In this document: positions 14,609-25,243 of the stretch, piece after piece
Layout: every line of letters begins with the position of its first letter
Numbering within the stretch: position 1 is the first letter of the stretch
Assembly: GCA_017794925.1 (NCBI GenBank)
Contig: CP051238.1
Location: forward strand, 4,575,021-4,639,020
Length of the DNA stretch: 64,000 nucleotides
Origin: Aestuariibacter sp.
GTDB taxonomy: Bacteria > Pseudomonadota > Gammaproteobacteria > Enterobacterales > Alteromonadaceae
Reading direction: 5' to 3'
The notes under the pieces: generated by a model
The model's input: only the letters and a program-made list of their open reading frames with translations
Told to the model about the DNA's origin: nothing
The model's database searches: none
Position numbers and translations under genes: made by a program

Positions 14609-15592
14609 TCAATCGCATTGAGTTGGGACGGCGCCGGCAATCAATAATAAACTTGCCGCCATCGCCTCTTTTGCATCACAGTGAGTATCTGGTACAACTC
14701 CCTCTCCTTGCCAATTATCCTGCGTTTTCGGGTTTACGATCTGCGCATAAGCCATTCCAATACTTAAGTGCTCACTCAGCGGTTTGGTTATTGTCATAAA
14801 GCCCAAGCCAATAGTCGGTTTACCCACAATAATTGCACGGTCAGCTTGTTGCAGGGTGTAGGCCACAAATTCCCAGCCGCCTGCCACAAAAGGGGAAGTA
14901 ACAATATAAACAGCAACATCCTGTCTTACCGGATGTTCAATTCTTTTTGAGAGTAACTCAACGCGCTGTTCATGCGCCAGGGAGACGTCGGACAACAGCT
15001 CTCCCGAGGGTAGAAAGTAGCTTAAAACATGTTGGGAAAACGCCATTGAGCTCATCCCGGCACTTCTTAAATCAAAAATCAATGCACTACTGCCAGACAA
15101 ACCGGCCATTGCGGTATCGAACTCAGCTTGCCAAAGATCATCGATTAAATCACCGTCAACAGCAAAATAGCCCGTGTTATTATCAAGTATTCTTGTTTGG
15201 ATAGCGCCCGGAAAGGTACCTTCATCTGTATTGCTCGGCTGCGACAAACCAGAGCGGAACTGTAATTCAAAGTTAGCGTCCTTAGTGACGTCAAATAACA
15301 AGGATTCCAGTTTTATCTTTAAGCGCCGATAGGAAAAGTGACCGTTAAATTCACCGCGGTTAAGGGCTTGTGTTAATACTTCAACGGCCTTTTCTCCCTG
15401 ACGTTCATGGATGTAGTCCTGCTTAATTACGCTAATTAACTGGGTGACCGCTGTCGTTATCTCCTTCTGTGCTAATGGTTCTTCACGTACATCTGCAACC
15501 ACGTTTTTACCCACAAAACTCATCATCAGGAGTGTAAAAACCAATACTGATAATATTTTCACGTATTTTCTCCGTGTAATTAAGCTCTCCAT
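14609..15592 (-). CDS. S41-family peptidase-like protein without the nucleophile
   Basis: A 327-residue exported protein. After an N-terminal membrane or signal segment (KILSVLVFTLLMMSFVG) comes a helical region and then the C-terminal S41/IRBP-like core (LIFDLRSAGMSSMAF, VTSPFVAGGWEFVAYTLQQADRAIIVGKPTIGLG). In active S41 peptidases the stretch before the EF pair reads (F)SAAEEF with Ser as nucleophile; here it is AGGWEF, so Ala stands where Ser is expected. It may be an inactive, binding version. ATG 15592 has AGGAG six bases upstream; the adjoining ATG at 15595 is nearly as good. It heads a minus-strand group with the membrane protein at 15647 upstream. Confidence 0.78.
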   Translation of the reverse strand: MESLITRRKYVKILSVLVFTLLMMSFVGKNVVADVREEPLAQKEITTAVTQLISVIKQDYIHERQGEKAVEVLTQALNRGEFNGHFSYRRLKIKLESLLFDVTKDANFELQFRSGLSQPSNTDEGTFPGAIQTRILDNNTGYFAVDGDLIDDLWQAEFDTAMAGLSGSSALIFDLRSAGMSSMAFSQHVLSYFLPSGELLSDVSLAHEQRVELLSKRIEHPVRQDVAVYIVTSPFVAGGWEFVAYTLQQADRAIIVGKPTIGLGFMTITKPLSEHLSIGMAYAQIVNPKTQDNWQGEGVVPDTHCDAKEAMAASLLLIAGAVPTQCD

Positions 15593-15646
15593 CATTTGCT
15601 CCTAACAAGACACATAACGTTCGTTGATAATTTCATGATCTTGCTT

Positions 15647-16075
15647 TTACGCAATAACCATTTTAGATAACTCTATTGTGAAGCCAATCAAGGCCAGAAC
15701 GAGCCCTACCCCGCCAATGACATTTCCTCTACCAAGCACGATGCCGAGTCTGACAAACACTTTACTGATAAAAATCACTGCACCAAGGAACACGGTAAAT
15801 AAGGTAAACGCCACATTAGCAATAATACTCATTGGCGGATCCATGATTGATATGATGGCAACGGAGATTACCCATATGGCGATGTAAGCGACGATGGCCA
15901 CCCAGTTCCAGTATTGCTTTGTTGCTGGCTTGCCAACCAGCCGAAACTGGATACTTTCCAGGAAGGTTTTTAGACGTTCCGCTAGCGGCGGCAAATAGAG
16001 CTCAATGGTAATCAACAATAAACCGATGACCTGTATCGTAAAGCCTACCCAATTTATTACACTGTTAGCCAACAC
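15647..16075 (-). CDS. hypothetical four-segment membrane protein
   Basis: A 142-residue protein with four probable membrane segments (residues 8-28, 55-78, 82-105 and 118-138) and a short basic cytoplasmic loop between the first two. No family is recognised. It lies 51 bases upstream of the S41-like gene and 120 bases downstream of the second anti-sigma gene, all on the same strand, so all four could share a transcript started by the sigma factor at 17363. A role in envelope signalling is only suggested by that context. Confidence 0.65.
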   Translation of the reverse strand: MLANSVINWVGFTIQVIGLLLITIELYLPPLAERLKTFLESIQFRLVGKPATKQYWNWVAIVAYIAIWVISVAIISIMDPPMSIIANVAFTLFTVFLGAVIFISKVFVRLGIVLGRGNVIGGVGLVLALIGFTIELSKMVIA

Positions 16076-16198
16076 TTACCAACCTCCCTGTATGCCACCT
16101 AAATCAACGCTGTTTATTTAATAATGCCGCACTACTTCTTGTATAACATGAGCCAGACCAATATTACTGACAAGTTGCCGATTTAATTAACCATACAC

Positions 16199-16852
16199 TC
16201 AGGCTTTTTCCATATTATCAAACTGGTCTAACAGGTGCGTTAACCTGCTGCCTGAGACTTCCCGATACAGCCATCCAATAAGCTTATTGCTTCTGTTTTC
16301 AGGTTTAAGCTGGTTAATAAGCAGCGCAGCCAACATACCAAATCCAACAGAAATAACGGCAAATATTACCTTTGTTTCTACAGGCATTAATGAAAATAAA
16401 TCGATGCCAAAAACCAGGTCGTACCCCAAAAATACATAAGCCATATAAAAGGGTACAGATATCAGCAATAGTTTAAAAATGGTCATATTGTGCGCTCGTA
16501 CAGCAATAAGACCTGACAGCGTTTCTCTAACCGGCTGAGAGAAATCTATTTTGCTTAGTAGCACAATTTGGCCGATGCTTCCGGCTAACCCCACGATTGC
16601 AAAGACATTGAGTACTACAGCTGACACAACAGGTGCCGTCAAGCTCCAATACGACACCACGTAATGCCAAAGACCGGCAACAATGACAAGAAACAGTAAG
16701 CCCTCAATCGCCCTTGCCCAAATAAGCTTATTCAACTCACTCTTTTGGCTATCAGACTGTATCTTCTGTAGCAGAGTTTTGTTAAGACTCATACACTCGT
16801 CCAGCTTATCACTGTGTGCATGCCACATTGATTGCATTTGATCTAAATTCAT
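16199..16852 (-). CDS. probable membrane anti-sigma factor (second pair)
   Basis: A 217-residue protein 19 bases after the sigma gene at 16872. It has a cytoplasmic N-terminus (MNLDQMQSMWHAHSDKLDE), then four membrane segments near residues 48-66, 75-100, 125-145 and 160-182, and a charged C-terminal tail. No zinc-site anti-sigma motif is present. Gene order, N-terminal motif and membrane layout mirror the protein at 11812, so the two are probably distant paralogues. AAGGGG stands before the start codon. It should keep the sigma factor inactive at the membrane until a signal is sensed. Confidence 0.68.
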   Translation of the reverse strand: MNLDQMQSMWHAHSDKLDECMSLNKTLLQKIQSDSQKSELNKLIWARAIEGLLFLVIVAGLWHYVVSYWSLTAPVVSAVVLNVFAIVGLAGSIGQIVLLSKIDFSQPVRETLSGLIAVRAHNMTIFKLLLISVPFYMAYVFLGYDLVFGIDLFSLMPVETKVIFAVISVGFGMLAALLINQLKPENRSNKLIGWLYREVSGSRLTHLLDQFDNMEKA

Positions 16853-16871
16853 ACTTGATTACCCCTTCGGT

Positions 16872-17363
16872 TTACGCCGTTTTCTGCTTTAACTTCTGTT
16901 TTATGCGACTGATTTTGGTAGAGACATTTGAAATGGTGACATTTAAATTGGCCGCAATTTCAGCCTGACTTTCACCTTCTAAATACATCAGCAATACCGC
17001 TTTATCTATGTCGTTCAATTCGTTAATGAACGCGTATAACGCACTCAAACTTTGTTCATTTTCGCTCTCTTGAACCATGTCGTAAGTGAGCAGCCTGTCT
17101 TCCATTTCTGCGTGTTTGTAGGCGGCCGACTTGTCTTTTCTGTAAAACGAAATGGCGACATTCAGCGCCACCCGATACATCCATGTCGTGACTTTAAACG
17201 CGTCATTGTAGGTTTCTAAAGAACGCCAGATTTGAGCCAGGATCTCCTGAACTAAATCTTCCCGATCAAACTCATTGCTGCAGTAAGAGCGCGCGACTTT
17301 AAACACAATACCTTTGTGTTTTTCTAATATGTCTAAGTAAAGCGCCTGCCGTTTAACGCTCAT
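16872..17363 (-). CDS. ECF-type RNA polymerase sigma factor (second pair)
   Basis: A 163-residue sigma factor with region 2 (residues 15-80: FDREDLVQEILAQIWRSLETY, TWMYRVALNVAISFYRK) and region 4 (residues 108-158: NDIDKAVLLMYLEGESQAEIAANLNVTISNVSTKISRIK). It is clearly related to the sigma at 11324 in both regions (QEIL-QLWRS, TW-YQVALN, LLMYL-G). It is followed by its membrane partner and transcribed towards the first pair. The 543-base gap upstream should hold its promoter. Confidence 0.93.
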   Translation of the reverse strand: MSVKRQALYLDILEKHKGIVFKVARSYCSNEFDREDLVQEILAQIWRSLETYNDAFKVTTWMYRVALNVAISFYRKDKSAAYKHAEMEDRLLTYDMVQESENEQSLSALYAFINELNDIDKAVLLMYLEGESQAEIAANLNVTISNVSTKISRIKQKLKQKTA

Positions 17364-17906
17364 TTCATTTTTCTCAATGGTTTAAATCTCCCCGTATCCA
17401 AAATTACATGCCCGATTCCGTTTATAGAGGCTTGGCAACTCAATACTCATCACTTCGCCTACTTCCTCAAAGAACAAGGTATTTAATGAATGATTCGCTG
17501 CCGGTGAAAAAATCTCACAATTTTTTTATTTAAATTCAAAAAGCGATCGAAAGTGTTATGAATCTACCATTTAAAGAGCTCCCTGCCAGTGAAGGAGCAA
17601 TACATCGTTTCCAATACAGGACTGTCATCAGGGCTAGTACTTTCTAGCTCGCACATATAGTTAATTACTCTAAGGGTCTCTTACTGACAACGTCATCACA
17701 ACCCTACAATTAATGATTCAAGATGCGTTTGATGGCGAGATCCATTTAAAGAAGCTTAATTAGCAAATAGAATTCAATGTTTTTATAAGTCTTTGAAGAC
17801 TAGGGGCATACTGAAGCAGAAGAGAAATCTTTGGCAACCGCCATCATTGAGTTCACATCGCTGATTCGATACGCTTGAAACAATTCTAAAAAACAATGGC
17901 AACGCT
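17364..17906. other. 543-base intergenic region with possible gene remnants
   Basis: No intact gene. Short open stretches (from ATG 17559, 29 codons; and about 17700-17762, ending QLMIQDAFDGEIHLKKLN) read like fragments of protein-coding DNA broken by stops, but I cannot name a parent gene. The promoters of the sigma gene (minus) and the M28 peptidase (plus) must lie here. Confidence 0.4.
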
Positions 17907-19481
17907 ATGTTGAAATCTCTGTTATCCGGCGCATTTGCGCTGGCGACCTTTACTCTCAATGCCAATACACTTTCTCCTATTGGTGAATCCCTGAATATGG
18001 AGAACTATCGACAGGATGTGAAAACCCTGGCCAGTGATGAATTTGAAGGTCGCGCACCGCTTTCTGAGGGCGAAACAAAAACCATTGCTTATTTAATTAA
18101 ACAAATGAAAGGAATGGGGCTGGAACCGGCTTTTGGTCATAGCTACACCCAAAAAGTGACGCTGGCAAAAATCACCGCCGATCAAAATATGTCACTGAAA
18201 ATGGGTGATTTAACGCTGACGAACGGCACAGAGTTTGTTGCCCGAACAGAACAAATTACCGACCAAATTCTGCTGGATGACGACGTTGTATTTGCCGGTT
18301 ATGGCATTGTTGCACCCGAGTACAATTGGAATGATTACGAGGGGCTGGATGTAAAAGGTAAAACAGTTATCGTGTTGGTAAACGACCCCGGTTTTGCTTC
18401 ACAGGATAAGGAATTCTTTACCGGTAATGCCATGACTTACTACGGCCGCTGGACTTATAAATATGAAGAAGCTGCGCGACAAGGTGCTAAAGCTGTATTT
18501 ATTGTTCACGAAACCATGGCGGCGGGCTATGGCTGGGGTGTCGTCCAGGCGGGTGGCACCACTACGAAATTTACGTTAATGGATAGCAATAACAATATGT
18601 CGCGGGTTGGCGTCATGGGCTGGATGCATTTACGTGCCGCAGAAAAGGTATTTAAAGCCGCAGGCATGGATTACCGGGAAATGAAAGCCGCTGCCGGCAA
18701 ACGTGGTTTTAAACCTGTTGATATGCAATTAGACGCGCAATTAACCCTCAAAAACGCAATTGAAAAAGCCGAGTCGCTCAATGTTGCGGGCATTATCCCC
18801 GGATCTGAAACACCCGACGAATGGGTGGCCTTTCATGCACACTGGGATGGGTTAGGCAAAGGCTTGGAAAATGGCAAAGAAGTCATTCTCAACGGTGCCA
18901 TAGACAATGCAACCGGCGTAGCCGGTGTGCTTGAACTTGGCAGAGTGATGAAGGCCATGAGTAACAAAAAGCCTTTCAAGCGCACACTCATGTTTGGTGC
19001 ATTTACCGCGGAAGAGACCGGGCTAATCGGGGCAGAGCACTTTGCACGTAACTTGCCTATTCCAAAAGACAACCTGATTGCCTTTTTAAATACCGACGGT
19101 ATGAATGTAAACAATAGTGTTGACTATGTGCTCCGGTATGGCGGCGGCGTGTCTGAGCTGGATGATTACGTTGAGAAAACAGCGTCCAAACAGGGTCGAC
19201 ATATTAAACCTGATCCACGCCCTCAAAACGGCTTATTTTTCCGCTCTGATCATTTTGCATTAGCCAAGCAAGGGGTACCGGCGGTGTTATTCATGAGCCT
19301 GGGGGATACCGATGCCTCATTTATCGCTAAGCGATACCACAAAAGCGGTGACGATTATTTTGAAAGCTGGACGCTGGACGGGGTTAAACAAGACCTCGAC
19401 CTGATTGGTCAAATCATGGCGGAGCTCGCCAATAACGGAGACTATCCGAAATATTATGACGGCGTGAGTTTCGGCAACTAG
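17907..19481 (+). CDS. M28-family zinc aminopeptidase
   Basis: A 524-residue exported enzyme with a signal peptide ending near ALATFTLNA. A protease-associated (PA) domain occupies about residues 115-260 (VVFAGYGIVAPEYNWNDYEGLDVKGKTVIVLVND) and the M28 core residues 285-520. The zinc and catalytic residues are all present: H312 and D314 in HAHWDG, D333 in AIDNATG, E369-E370 in TAEETG, D397 in NTDG and H449 in SDHFA. It should remove N-terminal amino acids from peptides in the periplasm or outside the cell. It stands alone, ending at a terminator shared with the convergent next gene. Confidence 0.94.
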   Translation: MLKSLLSGAFALATFTLNANTLSPIGESLNMENYRQDVKTLASDEFEGRAPLSEGETKTIAYLIKQMKGMGLEPAFGHSYTQKVTLAKITADQNMSLKMGDLTLTNGTEFVARTEQITDQILLDDDVVFAGYGIVAPEYNWNDYEGLDVKGKTVIVLVNDPGFASQDKEFFTGNAMTYYGRWTYKYEEAARQGAKAVFIVHETMAAGYGWGVVQAGGTTTKFTLMDSNNNMSRVGVMGWMHLRAAEKVFKAAGMDYREMKAAAGKRGFKPVDMQLDAQLTLKNAIEKAESLNVAGIIPGSETPDEWVAFHAHWDGLGKGLENGKEVILNGAIDNATGVAGVLELGRVMKAMSNKKPFKRTLMFGAFTAEETGLIGAEHFARNLPIPKDNLIAFLNTDGMNVNNSVDYVLRYGGGVSELDDYVEKTASKQGRHIKPDPRPQNGLFFRSDHFALAKQGVPAVLFMSLGDTDASFIAKRYHKSGDDYFESWTLDGVKQDLDLIGQIMAELANNGDYPKYYDGVSFGN

Positions 19482-19490
19482 TCGGTTAAG

Positions 19491-19518
19491 CGGCGTCTTT
19501 TCATTAAAAAAGACGCCG
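19491..19518. terminator. bidirectional rho-independent terminator
   Basis: Eleven-base arms CGGCGTCTTTT/AAAAGACGCCG; the T-rich side of the stem serves both strands. It lies between the convergent M28 peptidase and carboxymuconolactone decarboxylase-like genes. Confidence 0.85.
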
Positions 19519-19524
19519 TAAATA

Positions 19525-19926
19525 TTAACTACCTTGTGGATTATCCGTCAACCAGGCCTGAATGACCTCGTCAGCAGCTCTGAAAGCTTCAAGGCCTGAG
19601 GGCATGCCACAGTAAACAGTAGAGTGCAGCAATACTTCCTGAATCTCCTGCACCGTACACCCGTTTCGAAGTGCTCCGCGTACATGCCCTTTAAGCTCAT
19701 TAGAGGCTTTGAGTGCTGCCAGGGTAGCAATCGTTACCAAACTGCGGGTTCGTTTATTAATACCATCTCTCACCCAGACTTCTCCCCACGCATTGGACGT
19801 GGCTAATTCCTGCATTGGCTGAGTGAAATCACTGGCAGAATTTAAAGCCCTGTCAACAAATTCATCTCCCATTACTTCCCGTCTTACTGCAAGACCTTGT
19901 TGATATTTGGGGTTATCTGTTGTCAT
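19525..19926 (-). CDS. carboxymuconolactone decarboxylase family protein
   Basis: A 133-residue protein very like PcaC, the 4-carboxymuconolactone decarboxylase of the beta-ketoadipate pathway: NPKYQQGLAVRREVMGDEFVDRAL, DFTQPMQELATSNAWGEVWVRDGINKRTRSLVTIATLAAL, ELKGHVRGALRNGCTVQEIQEVLLHSTVYCGMPSGLEAFR. It would convert carboxymuconolactone to ketoadipate enol-lactone. No other pca gene is nearby, so a different related reaction or a redox role is possible. ATG 19926 is chosen because GAGGA lies just upstream; the longer frame (20007) adds an unrelated 27 residues. Confidence 0.88.
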   Translation of the reverse strand: MTTDNPKYQQGLAVRREVMGDEFVDRALNSASDFTQPMQELATSNAWGEVWVRDGINKRTRSLVTIATLAALKASNELKGHVRGALRNGCTVQEIQEVLLHSTVYCGMPSGLEAFRAADEVIQAWLTDNPQGS

Positions 19927-20315
19927 GAATATTCCTCTGAAGTTCGCGCATGTCGATTGTTGCAGAGCACTATAGATAGCGTGTTTTGAAAGTCTTTTGA
20001 ATATCACAAGGTTGAAATTCCCCCAATACCGGCCATTCAGAGCAAAAATTCCAAGGCAATATCAGGAGAGCATGAGAAGAACCACACATCTTTAGCCGTT
20101 CTGACGAAGCAAAGGCCGTTTGAGGTCTAACTACTGCTCAGATAGTAACCGAAACGCCGTAAAAACGCGTAAAAAAGCTGCCGCCACCTCCGTAAATAAG
20201 CTAAGGTTACAGTAACTATATTCTGTAGCTCAGTACCTATTTATAAAGCGCTTGTACTAAACGTTCAGACATAGTTTGCTTTTTTAAACTACTTAGTGGT
20301 CAACACCGTGTCTGT
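19927..20315. other. 389-base divergent intergenic region
   Basis: No gene seen. It carries the promoters of the carboxymuconolactone decarboxylase-like gene (minus) and the hybrid kinase gene (plus). Shortly before the kinase, TTTAAACTA at 20283-20291 resembles half of the palindrome found in the aryl-polyene promoters; that may be chance. Confidence 0.4.
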
Positions 20316-22259
<1,944 letters not shown>

Positions 22260-22325
22260 TGCGTTTTACACGTCTAACAGCATGGCTCAGAATACCATCT
22301 TACAATCAGTACTAGCGGGTAACGG

Positions 22326-23234
22326 TTACCAACTCGACTTCGTTTCACTTTTATAAGCCCGCCAGACAAATCCAAACCCGAAACTGTACGTCACATCTTT
22401 CTCATACAGTGGGCTATCCTCATTTGCCGATCCCTGGTTTATTTGTACGGATGCCCCCAAAAAACCACGCAAATTCTGAATGATAGGGAATGCCAGACCT
22501 GCAGAGATTTCCGCTCCCAAATACCCCCCTTTCGCATTGTAGGCGGGCCTGACTGCGGTGACATATTCTGGCGTCACCTCGTAAAAGTAATCATGTAACT
22601 TCTCGGTGCCCCAGGTCATACGAGCTGCAAGACTGAACCCGGTATCCCGCAAAAAAACACCGCGCTGCTGATACCTTATCGTTGGCTCAAATACATAGCC
22701 CCTGCTATCGATTCTGCCAAAATCGGTTGAATAGACCGCTCTGGCCTGCATTCGGGCATTGAGTCTTGCCTTTCCACCGCCGTCAAATTCAAAGTCTTTT
22801 ATTTTATAGATAAGTTGCGGGCCTACTTCGAACATATAGTCGAGTTCAGGCATCCCTTCACGAACGCTTCCCTCTTCGCTTTCTGCTGAAAACGCGCCGC
22901 TCACACTTATGTCCACCTCAAAATCACTTTTCTCGACGAATACCGCCCTGGCTCCGCCCTGCCCACCGACCCGGAATATATCGCCACGGTATATGGCATA
23001 AGGGAGTGCCAGCGCGACAAAGTTTTTCTCGCCGGATGCAGGGTAATTGGGCACCTCCACCATGCCGCCGCCAACCCCCACTTCCCAAAGCGGCTGTTTT
23101 TCGTTGAGTCCTTCAAAGCCGGTTAAGTTTCGGTTTGGAGAGTCATTCACATCTGCATCTCCGGCGCCGCCCCAAGTGCTGGTGGAGATGAATACTAGTG
23201 CAGTGAAGCACATGATTAACTTGAACTTTTCCAA
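22326..23234 (-). CDS. MipA/OmpV-family outer-membrane protein
   Basis: A 302-residue outer-membrane barrel. The signal peptide (KLIMCFTALVFISTSTWG) is followed by GVGGGMVEVPNYPAS and a series of amphipathic strands (FEPTIRYQQRGVF, YLGAEISAGLAFPI) ending in FGFGFVWRAYKSE. MipA/OmpV proteins are small outer-membrane barrels; MipA itself was described as a scaffold for murein synthesis, others as stress-induced porins. The start is TTG 23234 with GAGG eight bases upstream. It lies tail to tail with the hybrid kinase gene with no terminator seen between. Confidence 0.88.
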   Translation of the reverse strand: MEKFKLIMCFTALVFISTSTWGGAGDADVNDSPNRNLTGFEGLNEKQPLWEVGVGGGMVEVPNYPASGEKNFVALALPYAIYRGDIFRVGGQGGARAVFVEKSDFEVDISVSGAFSAESEEGSVREGMPELDYMFEVGPQLIYKIKDFEFDGGGKARLNARMQARAVYSTDFGRIDSRGYVFEPTIRYQQRGVFLRDTGFSLAARMTWGTEKLHDYFYEVTPEYVTAVRPAYNAKGGYLGAEISAGLAFPIIQNLRGFLGASVQINQGSANEDSPLYEKDVTYSFGFGFVWRAYKSETKSSW

Positions 23235-23432
23235 TACTTAATCCTCAAGGAGTGCGGTCTGTATTTAGTGTAGCGATAGCGTAAATGAATTCATAGTTTA
23301 CAACACTGCCTCTCAGTTCTCTGCTGACGAAAAACGTTAGAGTTTTGAGTTACCGACCTTTTACGTCTGCTACCCGATTTTAGGCTTTCCGAAACTTAAC
23401 ACTTTATGAAAGGAAATTAATGCTTGCAATAT

Positions 23433-23474
23433 TAGATTACACATGTAATCTAAATCAAGACTACAACTGTAATC
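23433..23474 (+). promoter_or_regulatory. two BlaI/CopY-type operators
   Basis: First operator 23433-23452: perfect arms TAGATTACA and TGTAATCTA around CA. Second operator 23459-23474: arms GACTACA and TGTAATC around AC, one mismatch. Both carry the TACA-N2-TGTA core of the BlaI/MecI/CopY family, and their centres are 24 bp apart. They lie 19-60 bases before the BlaI-type start, so the operon should repress itself. Confidence 0.85.
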
Positions 23475-23492
23475 CAAAAATGAGTAAGCAAA

Positions 23493-23879
23493 GTGAGTAA
23501 TCAACGACCCGATATTTCCAATGCCGAATTTGACGTACTTGATGTCATTTGGGACGACTACCCGGTCACTTCCAATGATGTCATTGCGCGCCTTAACCAA
23601 CGCAAAGAGTGGCATGAGAAAACAGTAAAGACCTTGTTAGGCCGGTTGGTTAAAAAAGAAGTGCTTGGCTTTGAAAAGCAGCAACGTCAGTACTTATACA
23701 GCCCGCTTATTGCGCGCGAAGAATACACTAAAAAAGAAACAGACAACTTTGTGAGCCGCCTGTTTAAAGGCAAGATCGCGCCAATGGTTGCCGGCTTTGC
23801 AAACCAAAACTCACTGTCTAAACAAGATGTGGATGAACTGAAAGCGCTTATTCAACAATGGGAAAAAGACAATGATTGA
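23493..23879 (+). CDS. BlaI/MecI-type repressor
   Basis: A 128-residue winged-helix repressor: ISNAEFDVLDVIWDDYPVTSNDVIARL, then EWHEKTVKTLLGRLVKKEVLGFEKQQRQYLYSP, and a C-terminal dimerisation part rich in Lys. BlaI proteins bind TACA-N-TGTA palindromes and are cleaved or released when a membrane sensor of the BlaR1 type is triggered. The start is GTG 23493; an ATG at 23480 is out of frame and ends after six codons. The next gene begins inside the last 8 bases of this one and encodes the BlaR1-type partner. Confidence 0.93.
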   Translation: MSNQRPDISNAEFDVLDVIWDDYPVTSNDVIARLNQRKEWHEKTVKTLLGRLVKKEVLGFEKQQRQYLYSPLIAREEYTKKETDNFVSRLFKGKIAPMVAGFANQNSLSKQDVDELKALIQQWEKDND

Positions 23880-25080
23880 TTGGCTTATTCAACAACAAGT
23901 CGCTCTCTCTGTCTCCCTGGCTTTAGTGTTACTTACAGAGAAGTATCTAACCGAAAAATTAGGTGCGAAACTCGCCTATCTGCTTTGGCTTTTCGTTCCC
24001 CTCATTCTGGTTGCTAACAACCTGCCGAACACTATGTTGCCTGTTGTTTCAGAAAGCTTCACACGCTATATCGTTAAGGTTAACCCGGTAAGCAATGTCC
24101 CTTCGTTTGACCCGTTGTTTACTGTATGGGGAGCCGGGGTAGCGATTATCTTTACCTTTGTGGCGTTTCACTATGTCAGGCTATTGGTCTCAATTGCCCC
24201 AACATCATCTTTTCAAATTGCCAATAAAAAAGCATTTGCTTCCAGTGTTGCAACCACCCCCATGTTATTTGGCTTTGCTACTCCACGCATTCTGTTACCT
24301 ATTGGTTTCGAGCGTCAATTTACTGCACTACAACAATCCATGATTTTAGAGCATGAATATGTACATTATCAGCATCGTGATCATCTGTGGAATTTACTTG
24401 CTTTGACTCTGGCGTTGATATTCTGGTTCAACCCCCTGGTATGGATTGCCTTGCGTTCTTTCCGCATAAATCAGGAACTGGCCTGCGATGCGACAGTACT
24501 CAGACACAAAACCAAAACCGAAAAGGTTTTATATGCCACGGCGCTTGTGCAATGCGCTGAGCATTCACTTCGCAACATCACGCTGTACCCTACCTTCGGA
24601 GATAAATCGACAATGATAAAACGTATTAATTTAATCAAACAGCCCGTGGAAAAAAGCAAAATCCTGGGCGTTGCGGCATTACTCATTGGTGGCATTCTTA
24701 CCGCCAACACAGCATTGGCCAATTTAGTGCCACCACCACCACCAAAGCCCCAGGTCAACCTCGCTATCCCCGTGATGCGGGTAGATCCGATATACCCTAT
24801 CGAAGCGGCAAAACAAGGGGTCGAAGGGTCAGTAGTATTACAATTTGATATCACCGAAAGTGGTAACACTGACAACATTAATATTGTCGAATCTTTTCCT
24901 AAAGACACCTTTGATAAAAGTGCGATAAAAGCACTCAGCCAGTGGCAATACAAACCTCGTATTCAGGGTGGCGTGGCACAGCGTCAAACGGCACTGCTTG
25001 TTCAGCTTGACTATCGGCTGGATGAAGATTCATTAAAATCGAGCACTGACATTGAAAAAATTAAGGTGTCGGCGAAATAA
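23872..25080 (+). CDS. BlaR1-like M56 metallopeptidase with TonB C-terminal domain
   Basis: A 402-residue inner-membrane protein. Four to five membrane segments enclose an M56 zinc protease loop with H161-E162-x-x-H165 in HEYVHYQHRDH and a later glutamate in NQELACDAT. After the last segment (VAALLIGGILTANTALA) comes a proline spacer (PPPPPKP) and a TonB-like C-terminal domain (residues 305-385: VMRVDPIYPIEAAKQGVEGSVVLQFDITESG, PRIQGGVAQRQT). The peptidase should cleave or release the repressor from the preceding gene; the TonB tail would sit in the periplasm in place of the penicillin-binding sensor of BlaR1, so the signal is likely something other than a beta-lactam. A strong terminator follows. 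Confidence 0.9.
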   Translation: MIDWLIQQQVALSVSLALVLLTEKYLTEKLGAKLAYLLWLFVPLILVANNLPNTMLPVVSESFTRYIVKVNPVSNVPSFDPLFTVWGAGVAIIFTFVAFHYVRLLVSIAPTSSFQIANKKAFASSVATTPMLFGFATPRILLPIGFERQFTALQQSMILEHEYVHYQHRDHLWNLLALTLALIFWFNPLVWIALRSFRINQELACDATVLRHKTKTEKVLYATALVQCAEHSLRNITLYPTFGDKSTMIKRINLIKQPVEKSKILGVAALLIGGILTANTALANLVPPPPPKPQVNLAIPVMRVDPIYPIEAAKQGVEGSVVLQFDITESGNTDNINIVESFPKDTFDKSAIKALSQWQYKPRIQGGVAQRQTALLVQLDYRLDEDSLKSSTDIEKIKVSAK

Positions 25081-25089
25081 GCAGATATA

Positions 25090-25116
25090 AAGCCAGTCAT
25101 ACGACTGGCTTTTTTT
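25090..25116 (+). terminator. rho-independent terminator
   Basis: Arms AAGCCAGTC/GACTGGCTT with a short loop and a run of seven T, eleven bases after the BlaR1-like stop codon. Confidence 0.9.
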
Positions 25117-25243
25117 CTGGTCTGTCTCTGTTTGCAATTACAGGATTGTGTCTCTCTTCCTACTGGAAAGTGATTTAAGAAGATTACTGAAAAGTAAACT
25201 ACACTAACCAGTACATAATTGTTTGCGAGTATAGGTTAGTACG

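Noticed and set aside
23480..23500. Six-codon ORF before the BlaI-type gene as a leader peptide
   Set aside because: Too short to judge; it overlaps the GTG start out of frame and may be chance.
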